From Echinicola marina (GTDB lineage Bacteria; Bacteroidota; Bacteroidia; Cytophagales; Cyclobacteriaceae): a DNA stretch of 64,000 nucleotides. The stretch is from assembly GCF_020463795.1 (NCBI RefSeq), contig NZ_CP080025.1, forward strand, positions 809,001 to 873,000, given 5' to 3'. This document shows positions 50,688 to 60,791 of the stretch, one piece after another (within the stretch, counting starts at the first letter, position 1; the number at the start of each line of letters is the position of its first letter). Made by a program: the position numbers and the translations under genes. The notes beneath the pieces were generated by a model, which did no database searches, was not told the origin of the DNA, and saw nothing but the letters and a program-made list of their open reading frames with translations.

Positions 50688-53393
50688 TTACCTGAATTGT
50701 TGACCAATTGTGAAGTGGAACATTCCACCACTTGGCTCTATTGCACCTGGAGCTGGATCAAAGCCATAACCCCAGTCTATACCTAGCAAGCCAAAAGCTG
50801 GCATAAAAATCCTAGCACCAAAACCTGCAGATTTCTTCAAGTCATATGGGTTGAACTCCGCATAGCTTCCCCAGTTGTTTCCTGCCTCAGCAAATCCAAG
50901 CAGATAAATGGTTGCAGAAGGGTTTGGAGAAACCAAAAACCTCAGTTCCATCACTTGTTTATTATAAACCACACCACCGAATGGATCGGCACCTTCCTGT
51001 CCTCTAGTTAATCTTCCAGGAGTAATTACTTGGTTTTCATAGCCTCTTAGACCAATGATATCCTGTCCCAATGAGAAGTTATTAAAGGTCATACCATCAC
51101 CACCCATCACAAATCGCTCAAGAGGAATAATCCCTATCTTACTTCCATAAGAGCCCAAGAATCCAAGGTGCGTCCTGGCGTTGATCACAAATTTACTGGA
51201 GCCAAATATAGGCGTATAGAATTTTGCATCAAACATCCATTTATGATATTCTAACCATTTATACTTTTCCTCATCAGGCGTTTCAGCAGTGATTGATTTA
51301 TTCAAAGCCGAATAGGGAGGAGTAAAGTTGGCACTTAAGGAAATATTCGAACCTACCCTAGGATAGATCTGCTGATCGACATTGGACCTACTTACCGTAA
51401 TATTATAAGTCAAACTATTTGATTTACCTGTAGCGTAACTCAAACCGAAGCTTCTACCATATTCATCAAATTCATAAATCTGGAATTGAAGAGAATTACT
51501 TATACTGAAATAATCATCCGGCCAGGTAACCCTTTTGGCCAAGCCCAAAGTCACACCGGTAATTTTAAAGAAGCCCAGCTCCTCACCGAAATTGTTTTGG
51601 TTATAAATATCAATCTGTCTTTGGACAGAATGGTTAAAGCTCACACTCAATGCATTTGGTTTTTTCCCTCCAAACCATGGTTCCGTAAAAGAGAAACTAT
51701 AGTTCTGGAAGCTTTTACCATTGGCCTGCACCCTTAGAGATAATTTCTGACCATCACCCACAGGAAGCGGTCTCCACTTAGAGAAATCACCAATATTTTT
51801 TACCGAAAAGTTATTAAACACCAGTCCGACGGTACCTACGAATCCATAGAATCCACCCCAACCCCCAGACAATTCTATCTGGTCATTTGGCCGCTCTTCC
51901 AGTTGGAAAACGATATCTACTGTCGCATCTTCAAAATTTGGCCTTAGATCAGGATTAATGGTTTCAGGATCAAAATATCCGATCTGGGAAAGTTCCCTGA
52001 TGGTCCTTACCAACAAAGCCCTGTTGAACTTCTGACCAGGCAATATCCTGATCTCACGCATCACCACATGATCGGAAGTTCTTTCATTCCCTTCAATGGA
52101 CACTGAATTTACGGTCACCTGGGGCCCCTCAAGTATTCTCATTTCCATATCGATCGAATCCCCCACCACATTGACCTCTACCGGATCTATATTAAAGAAA
52201 AGATAACCATCATCTTGGTACAAAGAACTTATGTCGTCCCCTCGAGAAGGATCATAATTTAACCTTTTGTCCAGTCTTTCCTTATTATAGATATCCCCTT
52301 TTTGGATTCCAAGCTTTTGCAATAGCTCTTCATCATCATGGATATAATTCCCCGTAAAAGTGATATTCCTATAGTAATACTGTTTGCCTTCTACTAGATC
52401 GAGTTCTATATTAATCGTTCTTTCATCAAAATTATAAATGGAATCACGGATGATTTCCACATCCCTGTATCCTTTGTTTTGGTAAAAGCTGATCACATTA
52501 TCCTTATCGTTCCTATATTCTTTCTTATTGAATTTTGAAGAAGCGAAGAAGTTTAGCTTGAAGTTTTTATTGATATAAGTCTTTACCTCTTCATCAGAAA
52601 CAGGATTCCTATATTTAATGGCATTGCTGATATTCTCCCCATTGGCATTTTTCAATCTTTGGAAAACATCCTTAAAAATACGAACACGGGCATGCTCGTT
52701 GGTCTTTTTCATTTTCTTTTTGATCTTACCATCGGAGATATTATCATTTCCTGAAATGGCGATCTCATTGATTTTGATTTTGGACTTCTTGTCCACATCA
52801 AATCTTAGCTTTACGCTATTGGGAAAAGTGGTATCCCTTTCTTGGATGATTTTCACATCTGTATTAAGGTATCCCTTTTCAACAAAATACTGTGTGATAT
52901 TTCTTTTGGAAGTATTCAGCACATCATCACGTACCACCCTTCCTCTGATTTGTACTTTATCTTTTAGCTCACTTTCTTGTGTCCTGGTCACTCCGCTAAA
53001 TTCGACCACACTGAACCTTGGTCTTTCTGTTAGGTCCAATAAAAGGTAAATTTCATCCCCTTCGATCTTGGTCACCAATATCTTCACATCCCCTATAATC
53101 CCCTGGCCCCATAGCTTCTTCAGGGCATTTGAAATCGCATCACCAGGCACGCTTATCTCATCCCCAACCTTAAGCCCAGACAAAGAAATAATGGCCGTTT
53201 CATCCAAGGTCGACAATCCAACCGCCTTGATTTCGGCAATTTTAAAATTCTTTGGCTGAACGTAATTCAGCTCAAGAATGTCCACTGGTTTTTGGACCGA
53301 GTACCTGCTTTGGCCTAGCCTAATTTGCGCTTGGCTGATACCGGCAAAAAGAAGTAAACAAATTATTAGTAAGCTTTTTCTCATTAATCTCAT
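50688..53393 (-). CDS. bamA: outer-membrane protein assembly factor BamA
   Basis: 901 residues. Signal peptide (about 1-22), five POTRA domains (about 45-490), and a 16-strand barrel. The Omp85 lid motif is present in IIGLRGYENQ. An unusual asset is the Lys/Asn-rich stretch in POTRA 3 (KKMKKTNEHARVRIFKDVFQ), typical for Bacteroidota. It inserts outer-membrane proteins delivered by SurA and Skp. The start overlaps the uppS stop by 4 bp. Confidence 0.97.
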   Translation of the reverse strand: MRLMRKSLLIICLLLFAGISQAQIRLGQSRYSVQKPVDILELNYVQPKNFKIAEIKAVGLSTLDETAIISLSGLKVGDEISVPGDAISNALKKLWGQGIIGDVKILVTKIEGDEIYLLLDLTERPRFSVVEFSGVTRTQESELKDKVQIRGRVVRDDVLNTSKRNITQYFVEKGYLNTDVKIIQERDTTFPNSVKLRFDVDKKSKIKINEIAISGNDNISDGKIKKKMKKTNEHARVRIFKDVFQRLKNANGENISNAIKYRNPVSDEEVKTYINKNFKLNFFASSKFNKKEYRNDKDNVISFYQNKGYRDVEIIRDSIYNFDERTINIELDLVEGKQYYYRNITFTGNYIHDDEELLQKLGIQKGDIYNKERLDKRLNYDPSRGDDISSLYQDDGYLFFNIDPVEVNVVGDSIDMEMRILEGPQVTVNSVSIEGNERTSDHVVMREIRILPGQKFNRALLVRTIRELSQIGYFDPETINPDLRPNFEDATVDIVFQLEERPNDQIELSGGWGGFYGFVGTVGLVFNNFSVKNIGDFSKWRPLPVGDGQKLSLRVQANGKSFQNYSFSFTEPWFGGKKPNALSVSFNHSVQRQIDIYNQNNFGEELGFFKITGVTLGLAKRVTWPDDYFSISNSLQFQIYEFDEYGRSFGLSYATGKSNSLTYNITVSRSNVDQQIYPRVGSNISLSANFTPPYSALNKSITAETPDEEKYKWLEYHKWMFDAKFYTPIFGSSKFVINARTHLGFLGSYGSKIGIIPLERFVMGGDGMTFNNFSLGQDIIGLRGYENQVITPGRLTRGQEGADPFGGVVYNKQVMELRFLVSPNPSATIYLLGFAEAGNNWGSYAEFNPYDLKKSAGFGARIFMPAFGLLGIDWGYGFDPAPGAIEPSGGMFHFTIGQQFR

Positions 53394-54127
53394 GATTTAA
53401 TCTGTGCACCTGTTTTCCCAAATCGTCTTTCCCTGTTCTGGTAATCAACTATGGCTTCATGCAAGTGCTCTTTTCTAAAGTCTGGCCATAACACATCTGT
53501 AAAATACAGTTCGGTATAGGCCAGTTGCCAAAGCAGAAAATTACTTATCCGTAATTCTCCACTTGTCCTGATCAGCAATTCCGGATCAGGTATATCTTTG
53601 GTCAGCAAAGCTGAAGAGATGTACTCTTCTGTCACTGCTTCCAAATCAATTTCTTTGTCAGCTACTTTTTTGGCAATATTTTTCACCGCCTTGGTCAGTT
53701 CCCACCTTCCGCTATAACTTAAGGCCAGAATCAAGGTCATCCCTGTGTTTGCCGCAGTGGCTTCCATTACATCGTTAAGCTTTTTCTGAAAACGCTCCGA
53801 AAGACTCTCGAAATCTCCCACATAGGTCAATTTCACATTGTTTTTCATCAATTCGGGGAGCTGACTGGTCATGGTGTTCATGAGAAGTTCCATGATTGCA
53901 TTGACCTCAAACTTCGGTCTAGACCAGTTTTCTGTAGAAAAGGTGTACAGCGTAAGGTATTTCACGCCCAAATCATTTGCTCCAGTGAGCGTCTCTCTCA
54001 CCGCAGTAATGGCATTCCTGTGTCCAAAAACTCGTTTGGCCCCCTTGCCCTGCGCCCATCGACCATTTCCATCCATAATAATGGCTATATGCGTGGGTAT
54101 GTTCTCCTTGTGAATCACTTCCTTCAT
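53390..54127 (-). CDS. uppS: isoprenyl transferase (undecaprenyl diphosphate synthase)
   Basis: 245 residues. Makes the C55 lipid carrier for peptidoglycan and other envelope polymers. Catalytic Asp is D19 in IIMDGNGRWAQ; the LTLYTFSTENWSRP and LIRTSGELRISNFLLWQLAYTELYF signatures are complete. Overlaps bamA by 4 bp. Confidence 0.97.
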   Translation of the reverse strand: MKEVIHKENIPTHIAIIMDGNGRWAQGKGAKRVFGHRNAITAVRETLTGANDLGVKYLTLYTFSTENWSRPKFEVNAIMELLMNTMTSQLPELMKNNVKLTYVGDFESLSERFQKKLNDVMEATAANTGMTLILALSYSGRWELTKAVKNIAKKVADKEIDLEAVTEEYISSALLTKDIPDPELLIRTSGELRISNFLLWQLAYTELYFTDVLWPDFRKEHLHEAIVDYQNRERRFGKTGAQIKS

Positions 54128-54208
54128 TCCAGTATTATCCGAACTTAATTTTTTGGAGGTACAAAAATGCTATTTCTTTTTTAATAATCTATCCCAAGCT
54201 CCAATTAA

Positions 54209-54997
54209 TTAATAATTAAAGCATTCTACTTGGTGAAATGAATAACTAAGGGTTACACCTAAAAAATAGTACCAGTCTTTATCAGACTTATTCCCATAGT
54301 TGAGTCCATAAACTGGTGGGATATCATTGGGATCGTTGGGATCGGGAACATAATCAGGGTCAGGGAACCGCGATATATAATTTTCGTTATATTCTATCTT
54401 ATCCAGAAAATCCGTCACCGTTGGCCGGAAACCAAACTCCACAGCCAGAAACAGTCTTTCTTTTAGTTTGTACTTTACGCCTAAACCAAAAGGGATGACC
54501 GGTGTGGAAAGGGAATACTTCCCTTCATCATCAGGAGGAATTTCTCCCTGATAGGCCTGGCCTTTTCCAGAGAAAAAGCTATAGCCAAATCCAAAGAAAC
54601 CATAAGGAGAGAACCTGAAGGTAGAATGTGGTGCCAGATAATCCAGAAAGTGGTATTCCATCAATGCATGTCCCTCTACCAGCAATCCTTTAAAATAAGC
54701 ATTCCGGGACTGGGCCATCGCATCCAATGGACGCACACTATCTGCCGCATTTAAACCTGCAATGGAAAATCCAAAGCGAAGGCTCCAAACATTGTCAAAA
54801 TTTCGTCTGCCAAAAAACGTTCCTTGAAGGCCAATTTGTTCCGGGTCCAATCTCCTGATGATATCACCAGAATAGGTGGCTACTCCCAGGCCCAAGCCAT
54901 ATTCGTTTTGCTGCGCTTGCAATGGTACAATGGGAATACTCAAGAAGAGCCCAAGGACTAAGATCAAGCACAATTTTTCAAATTTGACTTTTTTCAA
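54209..54997 (-). CDS. DUF6089 outer-membrane beta-barrel protein
   Basis: 262 residues. Signal peptide (about 1-29) then YGLGLGVATYSGDI, and an eight-strand-like barrel with PYGFFGFGYSFFSG and LGVKYKLKERLFLAVEFGFR. It resembles DUF6089, which in Bacteroidota lies between nadK and uppS-bamA. No biochemical role is known. The long loop after residue 210 is Asp/Pro/Asn-rich (DPDYVPDPNDPND), a possible calcium-binding turn. Confidence 0.85.
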   Translation of the reverse strand: MKKVKFEKLCLILVLGLFLSIPIVPLQAQQNEYGLGLGVATYSGDIIRRLDPEQIGLQGTFFGRRNFDNVWSLRFGFSIAGLNAADSVRPLDAMAQSRNAYFKGLLVEGHALMEYHFLDYLAPHSTFRFSPYGFFGFGYSFFSGKGQAYQGEIPPDDEGKYSLSTPVIPFGLGVKYKLKERLFLAVEFGFRPTVTDFLDKIEYNENYISRFPDPDYVPDPNDPNDIPPVYGLNYGNKSDKDWYYFLGVTLSYSFHQVECFNY

Positions 54998-55029
54998 GAC
55001 GCTGCAATTTATAAAGTACCTAACGAATA

Positions 55030-55057
55030 AAAAACCCTCTAAGGTATTCTCAGGGTT
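55030..55057 (-). terminator. rho-independent terminator after nadK
   Basis: Stem AACCCT (minus strand, 55057-55052) / AGGGTT (55038-55033), 13-nt loop, then TTTT. It suggests that DUF6089-uppS-bamA can be separately transcribed. Confidence 0.65.
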
Positions 55058-55071
55058 AATTTATGTTAAAA

Positions 55072-55947
55072 CTAATTCCTCATATCAAAGCCCCAATTCA
55101 GCTTTTTCCTTAAAGTATCAAAGAAACTGTAATCGTGGAACTTAACCAACTTTGCGACAAATTTTTCCTTTTTCACGGTCAATTTCACGGAGGCATCCAC
55201 GGCCGTTGATCTGGAATCCAACGAAATCAAAAACTTCTCACTTCTTCCCTCAATAGTAAAAGTAATCTCGCTTTCATCCGAAACAATCATGGGCCTTACA
55301 TTGAGATTGTGCGGACTTACCGGAGTGATCACAAAATTCTTGGCCAATGGAGAGATCAAAGGACCTCCGCAGCTCAGGGAATACCCTGTGGATCCGGTAG
55401 GCGTGGCGATAATAAGGCCATCAGCCCAGTAACTGTTCAGGTACTCTCCATCAATATAAGTATGCACCGTAATCATGGAAGAAGTATCCCGTTTATGAAT
55501 GGTAAATTCATTCAAACCATAAGGAACACCATTAAATAATGGCTGATCAGCCTCCAGATTGATCAACGCCCTGTCCTGTATAGTAAACTTCCCATCATAA
55601 AGTACTTCCACCGCTTTTTCTACATCTTCCTTGGCGATAGTCGCCAGAAAGCCCATCCTTCCGGTATTGATTCCCAGAATAGGCACTTCATACTCCCCTA
55701 CCATGGACACCGTATCCAAGAGGGTTCCATCTCCTCCCACTGAAATCACAAAATCCATTTCTTCCAGTTTTTCCCTGTTGGGCAATAAAGTGAATCCGGT
55801 AGCCTTGGCCCCGGATTTTTTCAAGTTTTTCTGAAAAGCGGCTGTAAGGAAAATATTGGCGTTATGCTGATGAAGCGCATTGATAAGCTGTTCAATATAT
55901 GGGACAAATTCCCGCTGAAATTTGATCCCATGAATGGTTATATTCAT
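55072..55947 (-). CDS. nadK: NAD kinase
   Basis: 291 residues. Phosphorylates NAD to NADP. GGDG motif at 71-74 with catalytic D73 (SVGGDGTLLD), NTGRMGFLA, TPTGSTGYSLSCGGPL and the C-terminal PHNLNVRP segment are all intact. Length and motifs are normal. It is 14 bp after the CBS gene. Confidence 0.97.
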   Translation of the reverse strand: MNITIHGIKFQREFVPYIEQLINALHQHNANIFLTAAFQKNLKKSGAKATGFTLLPNREKLEEMDFVISVGGDGTLLDTVSMVGEYEVPILGINTGRMGFLATIAKEDVEKAVEVLYDGKFTIQDRALINLEADQPLFNGVPYGLNEFTIHKRDTSSMITVHTYIDGEYLNSYWADGLIIATPTGSTGYSLSCGGPLISPLAKNFVITPVSPHNLNVRPMIVSDESEITFTIEGRSEKFLISLDSRSTAVDASVKLTVKKEKFVAKLVKFHDYSFFDTLRKKLNWGFDMRN

Positions 55948-55961
55948 TGAAAGGGGTCCAT

Positions 55962-56627
55962 TTAAATATTCAAAAATCTAAGCAGGTTATCCAGTCGGTC
56001 TTGCTCCCCACTTTGGGTCATTTCTTCTTGATAATGGTCGATAACCTTATAGCCAAACCTTTCCAAGGTGGCCTTGACATGCCTCAATTCTGTTTTATCA
56101 ATCTTAAGGATGACTTTTATTTTGCTGTCATCCAAAGGATCACTGGTGAGAAAGCTACTCAGTATCTTAGCGTTTTCGGATTCAATTACCCGGGCAATTT
56201 CGAACAGGCTATAATCCGTCATAAACATGGACAAAACCAAAACACCTCCTTGAGCCTGTATAGCCATGGAATCCGCAAAAGCAGCAATGGCATCTTCCAA
56301 AGTCACCACCCCATGATATATATTTTCCTTGTCCACCACTGCCACCATATTGGTCTGGTATTCTGAAGCTACTCTCAACACATCATAAATATGCTTTTCC
56401 TTTGAAACAAAACAGCCTTCAGCTTCCAATGGCAAATCAGCAATCAAAATATCTTCCCTGTTGAAATTATAAATCATCTCATCGGTCACAAAGCCTTTGA
56501 ACATTCCCTGCTCCACCACCGGCAAAACATCTGTACGAATTTCCTCCATCCATGACAGTGCCATCTTGACCTTGTCTGTCAATTTCAAAGGTGGGATCAT
56601 ATTATTGATAAATTCGTACGCCTGCAT
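55962..56627 (-). CDS. CBS-domain protein
   Basis: 221 residues. Two CBS motifs (about 15-60 and 75-130: VLPVVEQGMFKGFVTDEMI; MVAVVDKENIYHGVVTLEDAIAAF) followed by an ACT-like C-terminal half (about 135-200, ILSSFLTSDPLDDSKIKVILKIDKTE). CBS/ACT proteins bind adenine nucleotides or amino acids. Position upstream of nadK suggests control of nucleotide or NADP metabolism; this is only inference. Confidence 0.85.
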   Translation of the reverse strand: MQAYEFINNMIPPLKLTDKVKMALSWMEEIRTDVLPVVEQGMFKGFVTDEMIYNFNREDILIADLPLEAEGCFVSKEKHIYDVLRVASEYQTNMVAVVDKENIYHGVVTLEDAIAAFADSMAIQAQGGVLVLSMFMTDYSLFEIARVIESENAKILSSFLTSDPLDDSKIKVILKIDKTELRHVKATLERFGYKVIDHYQEEMTQSGEQDRLDNLLRFLNI

Positions 56628-56736
56628 GTTTTAAAGATATTAAATTGTAGGTAATATTTAAAACGAATCCTTCTATAAACAAGTTTGCCTTTTGAAATTA
56701 TATCATTGAATCCGGGCATTAATAAAAAAATCACCT

Positions 56737-57330
56737 TTAAGCTTTGTCTCTTTCAAGGTTTGTTCGCCTACAATAAAAATCCACCCATTGTTGGATAAGT
56801 TCCAGGCCAAACTCCGTCAAATAAGCTTCTGGATGAAACTGTATACCAAAAATAGGCAGATCCCTGTGGGCCATCGCCATGATTTCTCCCTTGTCAGTTT
56901 CCAATACTACCTCCAAGTCTTTGGGCAAATTCTTAAGCTCCAATGAATGGTAACGGGTAACCATAAAGCTGTCAGGAAGTCCTTTCAAAACGGGATGATC
57001 TGCCACCTTATTTATCTTATACACTTTTCCGTGTACTGGCTTTTCTCCCTTCACCAGTTTTGCACCAAAAAATTCACCAATACATTGATGTCCCAGACAA
57101 ACGCCCAAAACCGGCAATTTATCATAATAGTAAGCCAGTATTTCCTTTAGATTGCCCGCCTTGTCTGGAGTTTCAGGACCAGGTGAAAGCACCACTGCCT
57201 CATACTTGTCTTCCTTAAGTAAGGCAAGAGGAGTATCATTTCTCACTATCTTCAATTCCATATTGGTCTGAAGAAAATAGTCAGCCAGTATATGGGAGAA
57301 AGAATCGAAATTATCAATTAACAATAACAT
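56737..57330 (-). CDS. pabA: glutamine amidotransferase subunit of aminodeoxychorismate/anthranilate synthase
   Basis: 197 residues, class I glutamine amidotransferase. Catalytic triad C78 (GVCLGHQCIGEFF), H166 and E168 (IQFHPEAYLTEFG); oxyanion motif LSPGPETPDKAG. It supplies ammonia to PabB or TrpE; neither is adjacent, so folate and tryptophan use cannot be separated. Its start overlaps the cvpA-like gene by 17 bp. Confidence 0.88.
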   Translation of the reverse strand: MLLLIDNFDSFSHILADYFLQTNMELKIVRNDTPLALLKEDKYEAVVLSPGPETPDKAGNLKEILAYYYDKLPVLGVCLGHQCIGEFFGAKLVKGEKPVHGKVYKINKVADHPVLKGLPDSFMVTRYHSLELKNLPKDLEVVLETDKGEIMAMAHRDLPIFGIQFHPEAYLTEFGLELIQQWVDFYCRRTNLERDKA

Positions 57331-57859
57331 CCTGACTCCTATTTACCAGTTCATTGATCCTATCTACGGCTTCCTTTATGATTGGGGTGATACTGCCAAT
57401 GATATTGATCACAAAAGGTGCAAAGGGCTCCAGTATATTATAAAATCTCGATGCTTTCAGGTCCTCCTCAGGAAACTCAATTCCAAATGAATTGGCCGCC
57501 CATATCAACAAACTGATCATAAAGGCCCATTTCAATATCCCTAAGACAGCTCCGGCAAAATTGTCAAATGTACCCAAGAGAGTAAGGTCAAGGGTCTTTT
57601 TAACCAAATAGGCCAATAATCTAATCGTCAATGTCACGATGAAAAAAATGATTAAAAATGACACAAAAGGCAACATAAAAGTCAAACTTTCTACCCTTTC
57701 TGCCAACATCTCTGCCCCCCAGTGCATAAACTTGAAAGCAAAAACAATTCCGAATATAAAGGCCACGATAGATAAAATACCAATAAACAGGCCCTGTTTA
57801 TAGCCGCTATAAGCACCTATACCCAGTAATATCAGTATGACAATATCTATCGCGCCCAA
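57314..57859 (-). CDS. cvpA: CvpA-family membrane protein
   Basis: 181 residues, four membrane helices (about 4-20, 25-47, 60-82, 100-122) with a soluble tail. The opening MGAIDIVILILLGIGAYSGYKQG is the CvpA signature. CvpA is linked to envelope integrity and colicin V export; mechanism unknown. The stop overlaps pabA. Confidence 0.88.
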   Translation of the reverse strand: MGAIDIVILILLGIGAYSGYKQGLFIGILSIVAFIFGIVFAFKFMHWGAEMLAERVESLTFMLPFVSFLIIFFIVTLTIRLLAYLVKKTLDLTLLGTFDNFAGAVLGILKWAFMISLLIWAANSFGIEFPEEDLKASRFYNILEPFAPFVINIIGSITPIIKEAVDRINELVNRSQDVIVN

Positions 57860-57865
57860 AAATCC

Positions 57866-58312
57866 TTATGCCAATAGTCCTTTAACTCTTTGGGAAATCA
57901 TCTTCCCATCAGCCTTTCCAGCTAACTTCTTCGTGGCTACGCCCATCACCTTGCCCATATCCTTAGGTCCTTCAGCCCCAAGTTCAGCAATAATCTCCTG
58001 CAAAACAGCTTCCAATTCCTCTTCACTAAGCTGCTTAGGCAAAAACTCATTGATGATCTCCAATTCTGCCAATTCAGTGGCTGCGAGGTCCTCACGGTTT
58101 TGCTGCTGGTAAATCTCCACAGAATCCTTTCTTTGTTTGGCTGCTTTGGTCAAGAGTTTAAGCTCATCCTCTTCTGTCATATCTTTTTCACCACCCTTAG
58201 TCTCCTCCAACATAATCAGTGACTTAATTGACCGCAAAGCTCTCAGCCTATCCTTATCCTTGGCCAACATGGCCTTTTTAATTTCGCTTTCTATACTTTG
58301 CTTTAAACTCAT
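57866..58312 (-). CDS. GatB/YqeY-domain protein
   Basis: 148 residues from ATG 58312. A reading extended to 58498 only adds a hydrophobic non-conserved leader that overlaps the divergent pdxJ and is discarded. Core: LKQSIESEIKKAMLAKDKDRLRALRSI at the start and the GatB/YqeY tail LGAEGPKDMGKVMGVATKKLAGKADG. YqeY-like proteins share the tail of GatB and may bind tRNA. Six bp upstream of cvpA. Confidence 0.92.
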   Translation of the reverse strand: MSLKQSIESEIKKAMLAKDKDRLRALRSIKSLIMLEETKGGEKDMTEEDELKLLTKAAKQRKDSVEIYQQQNREDLAATELAELEIINEFLPKQLSEEELEAVLQEIIAELGAEGPKDMGKVMGVATKKLAGKADGKMISQRVKGLLA

Positions 58313-58376
58313 TATCTTTATGTTTATGTTAATTAAGGTGTAATTTTGAACAAAATTAAGAGTATAATTTATTAAA

Positions 58377-59096
58377 ATGACCAAACTCAGCGTAAATATT
58401 AACAAGATTGCTACCTTGAGGAATGCCAGGGGAGGCAATAATCCAGATGTCGTAAAGGTGGCAATGGATGCAGAAAAATTCGGATCACAAGGCATCACTG
58501 TTCACCCAAGGCCTGATGAGCGACATATTACTTATGATGACGTCATGAAACTCAAGGATGTGGTGACCACAGAATTCAATATAGAAGGCTATCCTGACAA
58601 ACGGTTCATGGAAATCATCCGAATCGCCAAGCCAGCCCAGGCGACCTTGGTGCCTGACCCCCCAAATGTGCTGACTTCCAATACAGGCTGGGATACCATT
58701 GCCCACCAGGAAGAACTCAAGGACATTATCGCTGAGCTGCATGAATATGGCACCCGGACTTCCATCTTCATCAACCCCGAACCAAAATACTTCGAACCGG
58801 CAAAGCTGACTGGAACTGACAGGGTGGAACTCTACACTGAACCTTACGCAACCAATTATCATAAAAACAAACATACTGCGGTCAAACCTTATGTAGAAGT
58901 AGCAAAATTGGCCAAAGACTTAGGCTTGGGACTAAACGCCGGCCATGACCTTGATTTGGACAACCTGAAATTCCTCAAACAAAGTATTCCTTTCTTGGAT
59001 GAGGTATCCATCGGACATGCACTTATCTGCGATGCCCTCTATTTTGGACTGGAAAACACCATCCAAATGTACAGAAGACAACTAGAGGAAGATTGA
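58377..59096 (+). CDS. pdxJ: pyridoxine 5'-phosphate synthase PdxJ
   Basis: 239 residues, TIM barrel. Joins 1-deoxyxylulose 5-phosphate with 3-amino-2-oxopropyl phosphate in the last step of de novo vitamin B6 synthesis. [47 protein letters not shown] and EVSIGHALI are conserved. pdxA is not adjacent. Starts the plus-strand run pdxJ-hydrolase-rsmI. Confidence 0.97.
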   Translation: MTKLSVNINKIATLRNARGGNNPDVVKVAMDAEKFGSQGITVHPRPDERHITYDDVMKLKDVVTTEFNIEGYPDKRFMEIIRIAKPAQATLVPDPPNVLTSNTGWDTIAHQEELKDIIAELHEYGTRTSIFINPEPKYFEPAKLTGTDRVELYTEPYATNYHKNKHTAVKPYVEVAKLAKDLGLGLNAGHDLDLDNLKFLKQSIPFLDEVSIGHALICDALYFGLENTIQMYRRQLEED

Positions 59097-59139
59097 CCCC
59101 ATATCCATCAAAATCTATTACAGTTATCAATACCTTAGG

Positions 59140-59901
59140 ATGAAATTGAATTTTAAGAAAGTCGGAGAAGGAAAACCATTGATCATATTACATGGGCTTT
59201 TTGGATCTGCGGACAACTGGCTGAGCATTGCCAAGGAACTTGAACATCACTATACCATGTACCTGGTAGACCAACGGAACCACGGAGATTCTCCTAAGAG
59301 TGATGACTGGGACTACAAGGCCATGGTAGATGATCTGGCAGCTTTTATGAGCGCTCAAGGTTTGGAATCTGCAGATATCATGGGACACTCCATGGGAGGA
59401 AAGACAGCCATGAACTTTGCACTCAAATACCCCAGTAAGGTCAATAAATTGATCATTGCTGATATTGCTCCGAGGTATTACCCTCCTCACCATCAGCAAA
59501 TCCTTCAAGGCCTGAACGCCATCAATATGGAGGAACTAAAGTCACGAAAGGAAGCAGATGATACCTTGGCAAAGTACATCGATGAAATGGGTATTCGCCA
59601 ATTCCTTTTGAAGAGCCTCGGAAGAAATGAGGAAAGGAAATTTATATGGAAGGTAAACTTGCCCGTGATCACAGAAAAAATCGACAATGTGGGAGAGGCA
59701 CTCTCTGGCAATAAATCATTTGAAGGCCCTACCCTCTTTATGCGCGGTGCCAATTCAAAATATATTCAAGACAGCGACAAGGAAGACCTGGAAAAATTCT
59801 TCCCTGAGTACAAGTTGATCAGCATTAAAAATGCCGGACACTGGCTCCATGCAGAACAACCTTCAGCCGTAATTGAAACCATCAAGGCATTTTTAGGCTA
59901 G
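59140..59901 (+). CDS. alpha/beta hydrolase (YbfF-like)
   Basis: 253 residues. Nucleophile S84 in GHSMGGKTA; oxyanion HGLFGSADNW at 18-27; catalytic His in NAGHWLHAEQP near 236. The IADIAP segment is common in esterases of the YbfF group. No signal peptide, so cytoplasmic. 43 bp after pdxJ. The substrate is unknown. Confidence 0.88.
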   Translation: MKLNFKKVGEGKPLIILHGLFGSADNWLSIAKELEHHYTMYLVDQRNHGDSPKSDDWDYKAMVDDLAAFMSAQGLESADIMGHSMGGKTAMNFALKYPSKVNKLIIADIAPRYYPPHHQQILQGLNAINMEELKSRKEADDTLAKYIDEMGIRQFLLKSLGRNEERKFIWKVNLPVITEKIDNVGEALSGNKSFEGPTLFMRGANSKYIQDSDKEDLEKFFPEYKLISIKNAGHWLHAEQPSAVIETIKAFLG

Positions 59902-59926
59902 GAAAGCAATTATTCAGATTGACCAT

Positions 59927-60640
59927 ATGAAAAAAGGAAAACTATACCTTATCCCCAATGTCTTGGCAGAAGGAACCGCCCAGGAAATCATCAGCCCGCA
60001 GGTAAAGGATGTGATCAAACACACAAAACATTACTTGGCCGAGAATCTTCGTACCGCTCGTAGGTATATTTCTAGTTTGAGATTAGGACTTACCATCGAG
60101 GAATTACAGTTTGAAATCTTGGACAAAAAGACCAAGGACACCAAGGTGGCACAACTCCTCAAACCAATTTTTGAAGGACATGATATGGGGGTAATCTCTG
60201 AGGCAGGTTGTCCTGGCATTGCTGATCCAGGAGCAGTGGCTGTAGCCTATGCGCATCAAAAGGGCATACAGGTCATACCTTTATCCGGTCCATCCTCCAT
60301 GTTTATGGCTTTGATGGGATCTGGATTCAATGGGCAATCTTTCGCTTTTGTGGGCTATATCCCCATCGACAAAAAAGCACGAATAGATGCCATCAAACAA
60401 TTGGAAGCTGATTCCGGCAAGTTTAGAAGAACGCAAATTTTCATGGAAACCCCTTTCAGAAACAACCATCTGATGGATGACCTCAAACAACACTTAAACC
60501 CCAATACCAAGCTGTGCGTAGCCAAGAACATCAGCGGAAAAGATGAATTGATCGTCACCAAGACCATTGCTGAATGGAGAAAGACCAAATTGGACTTGCA
60601 CAAAATTCCAACAGTATTTGTTCTGGACACTAATTTCTAG
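59927..60640 (+). CDS. RsmI-like SAM-dependent methyltransferase (tetrapyrrole methylase fold)
   Basis: 237 residues. KLYLIPNVLAEG, YISSLRLGL, MGVISEAGCPGIADPGA, LSGPSSMFMALMGSGFNGQSFAFVGY match the 16S rRNA 2'-O-ribose methyltransferase RsmI (C1402). The shortened C terminus and the opening differ from E. coli RsmI, as usual for the Bacteroidota branch, so the target is not certain. 25 bp after the hydrolase gene. Confidence 0.8.
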   Translation: MKKGKLYLIPNVLAEGTAQEIISPQVKDVIKHTKHYLAENLRTARRYISSLRLGLTIEELQFEILDKKTKDTKVAQLLKPIFEGHDMGVISEAGCPGIADPGAVAVAYAHQKGIQVIPLSGPSSMFMALMGSGFNGQSFAFVGYIPIDKKARIDAIKQLEADSGKFRRTQIFMETPFRNNHLMDDLKQHLNPNTKLCVAKNISGKDELIVTKTIAEWRKTKLDLHKIPTVFVLDTNF

Positions 60641-60791
60641 GACTTCGGAATAAAACAGCCCCCTTGTAAACCCTCTAGGAGCCAGTGTAATGATGACTTG
60701 TATTTTATCACAATCCAAAGTTTTTTATTTCCTGCTTATCCTGTAATTTTACACGCCATTTATACTTAGTAATTATTAAATACATCAATAT

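Noticed and set aside
58313-58498. N-terminal extension of the YqeY gene to 58498
   Set aside because: The extension is hydrophobic, unlike the family, and overlaps the divergent pdxJ coding region.
60641-60791. Possible SAM riboswitch upstream of metK
   Set aside because: I looked for SAM-I/SAM-II-like helices and a terminator or start-blocking stem and found no convincing set; only an AT-rich leader.
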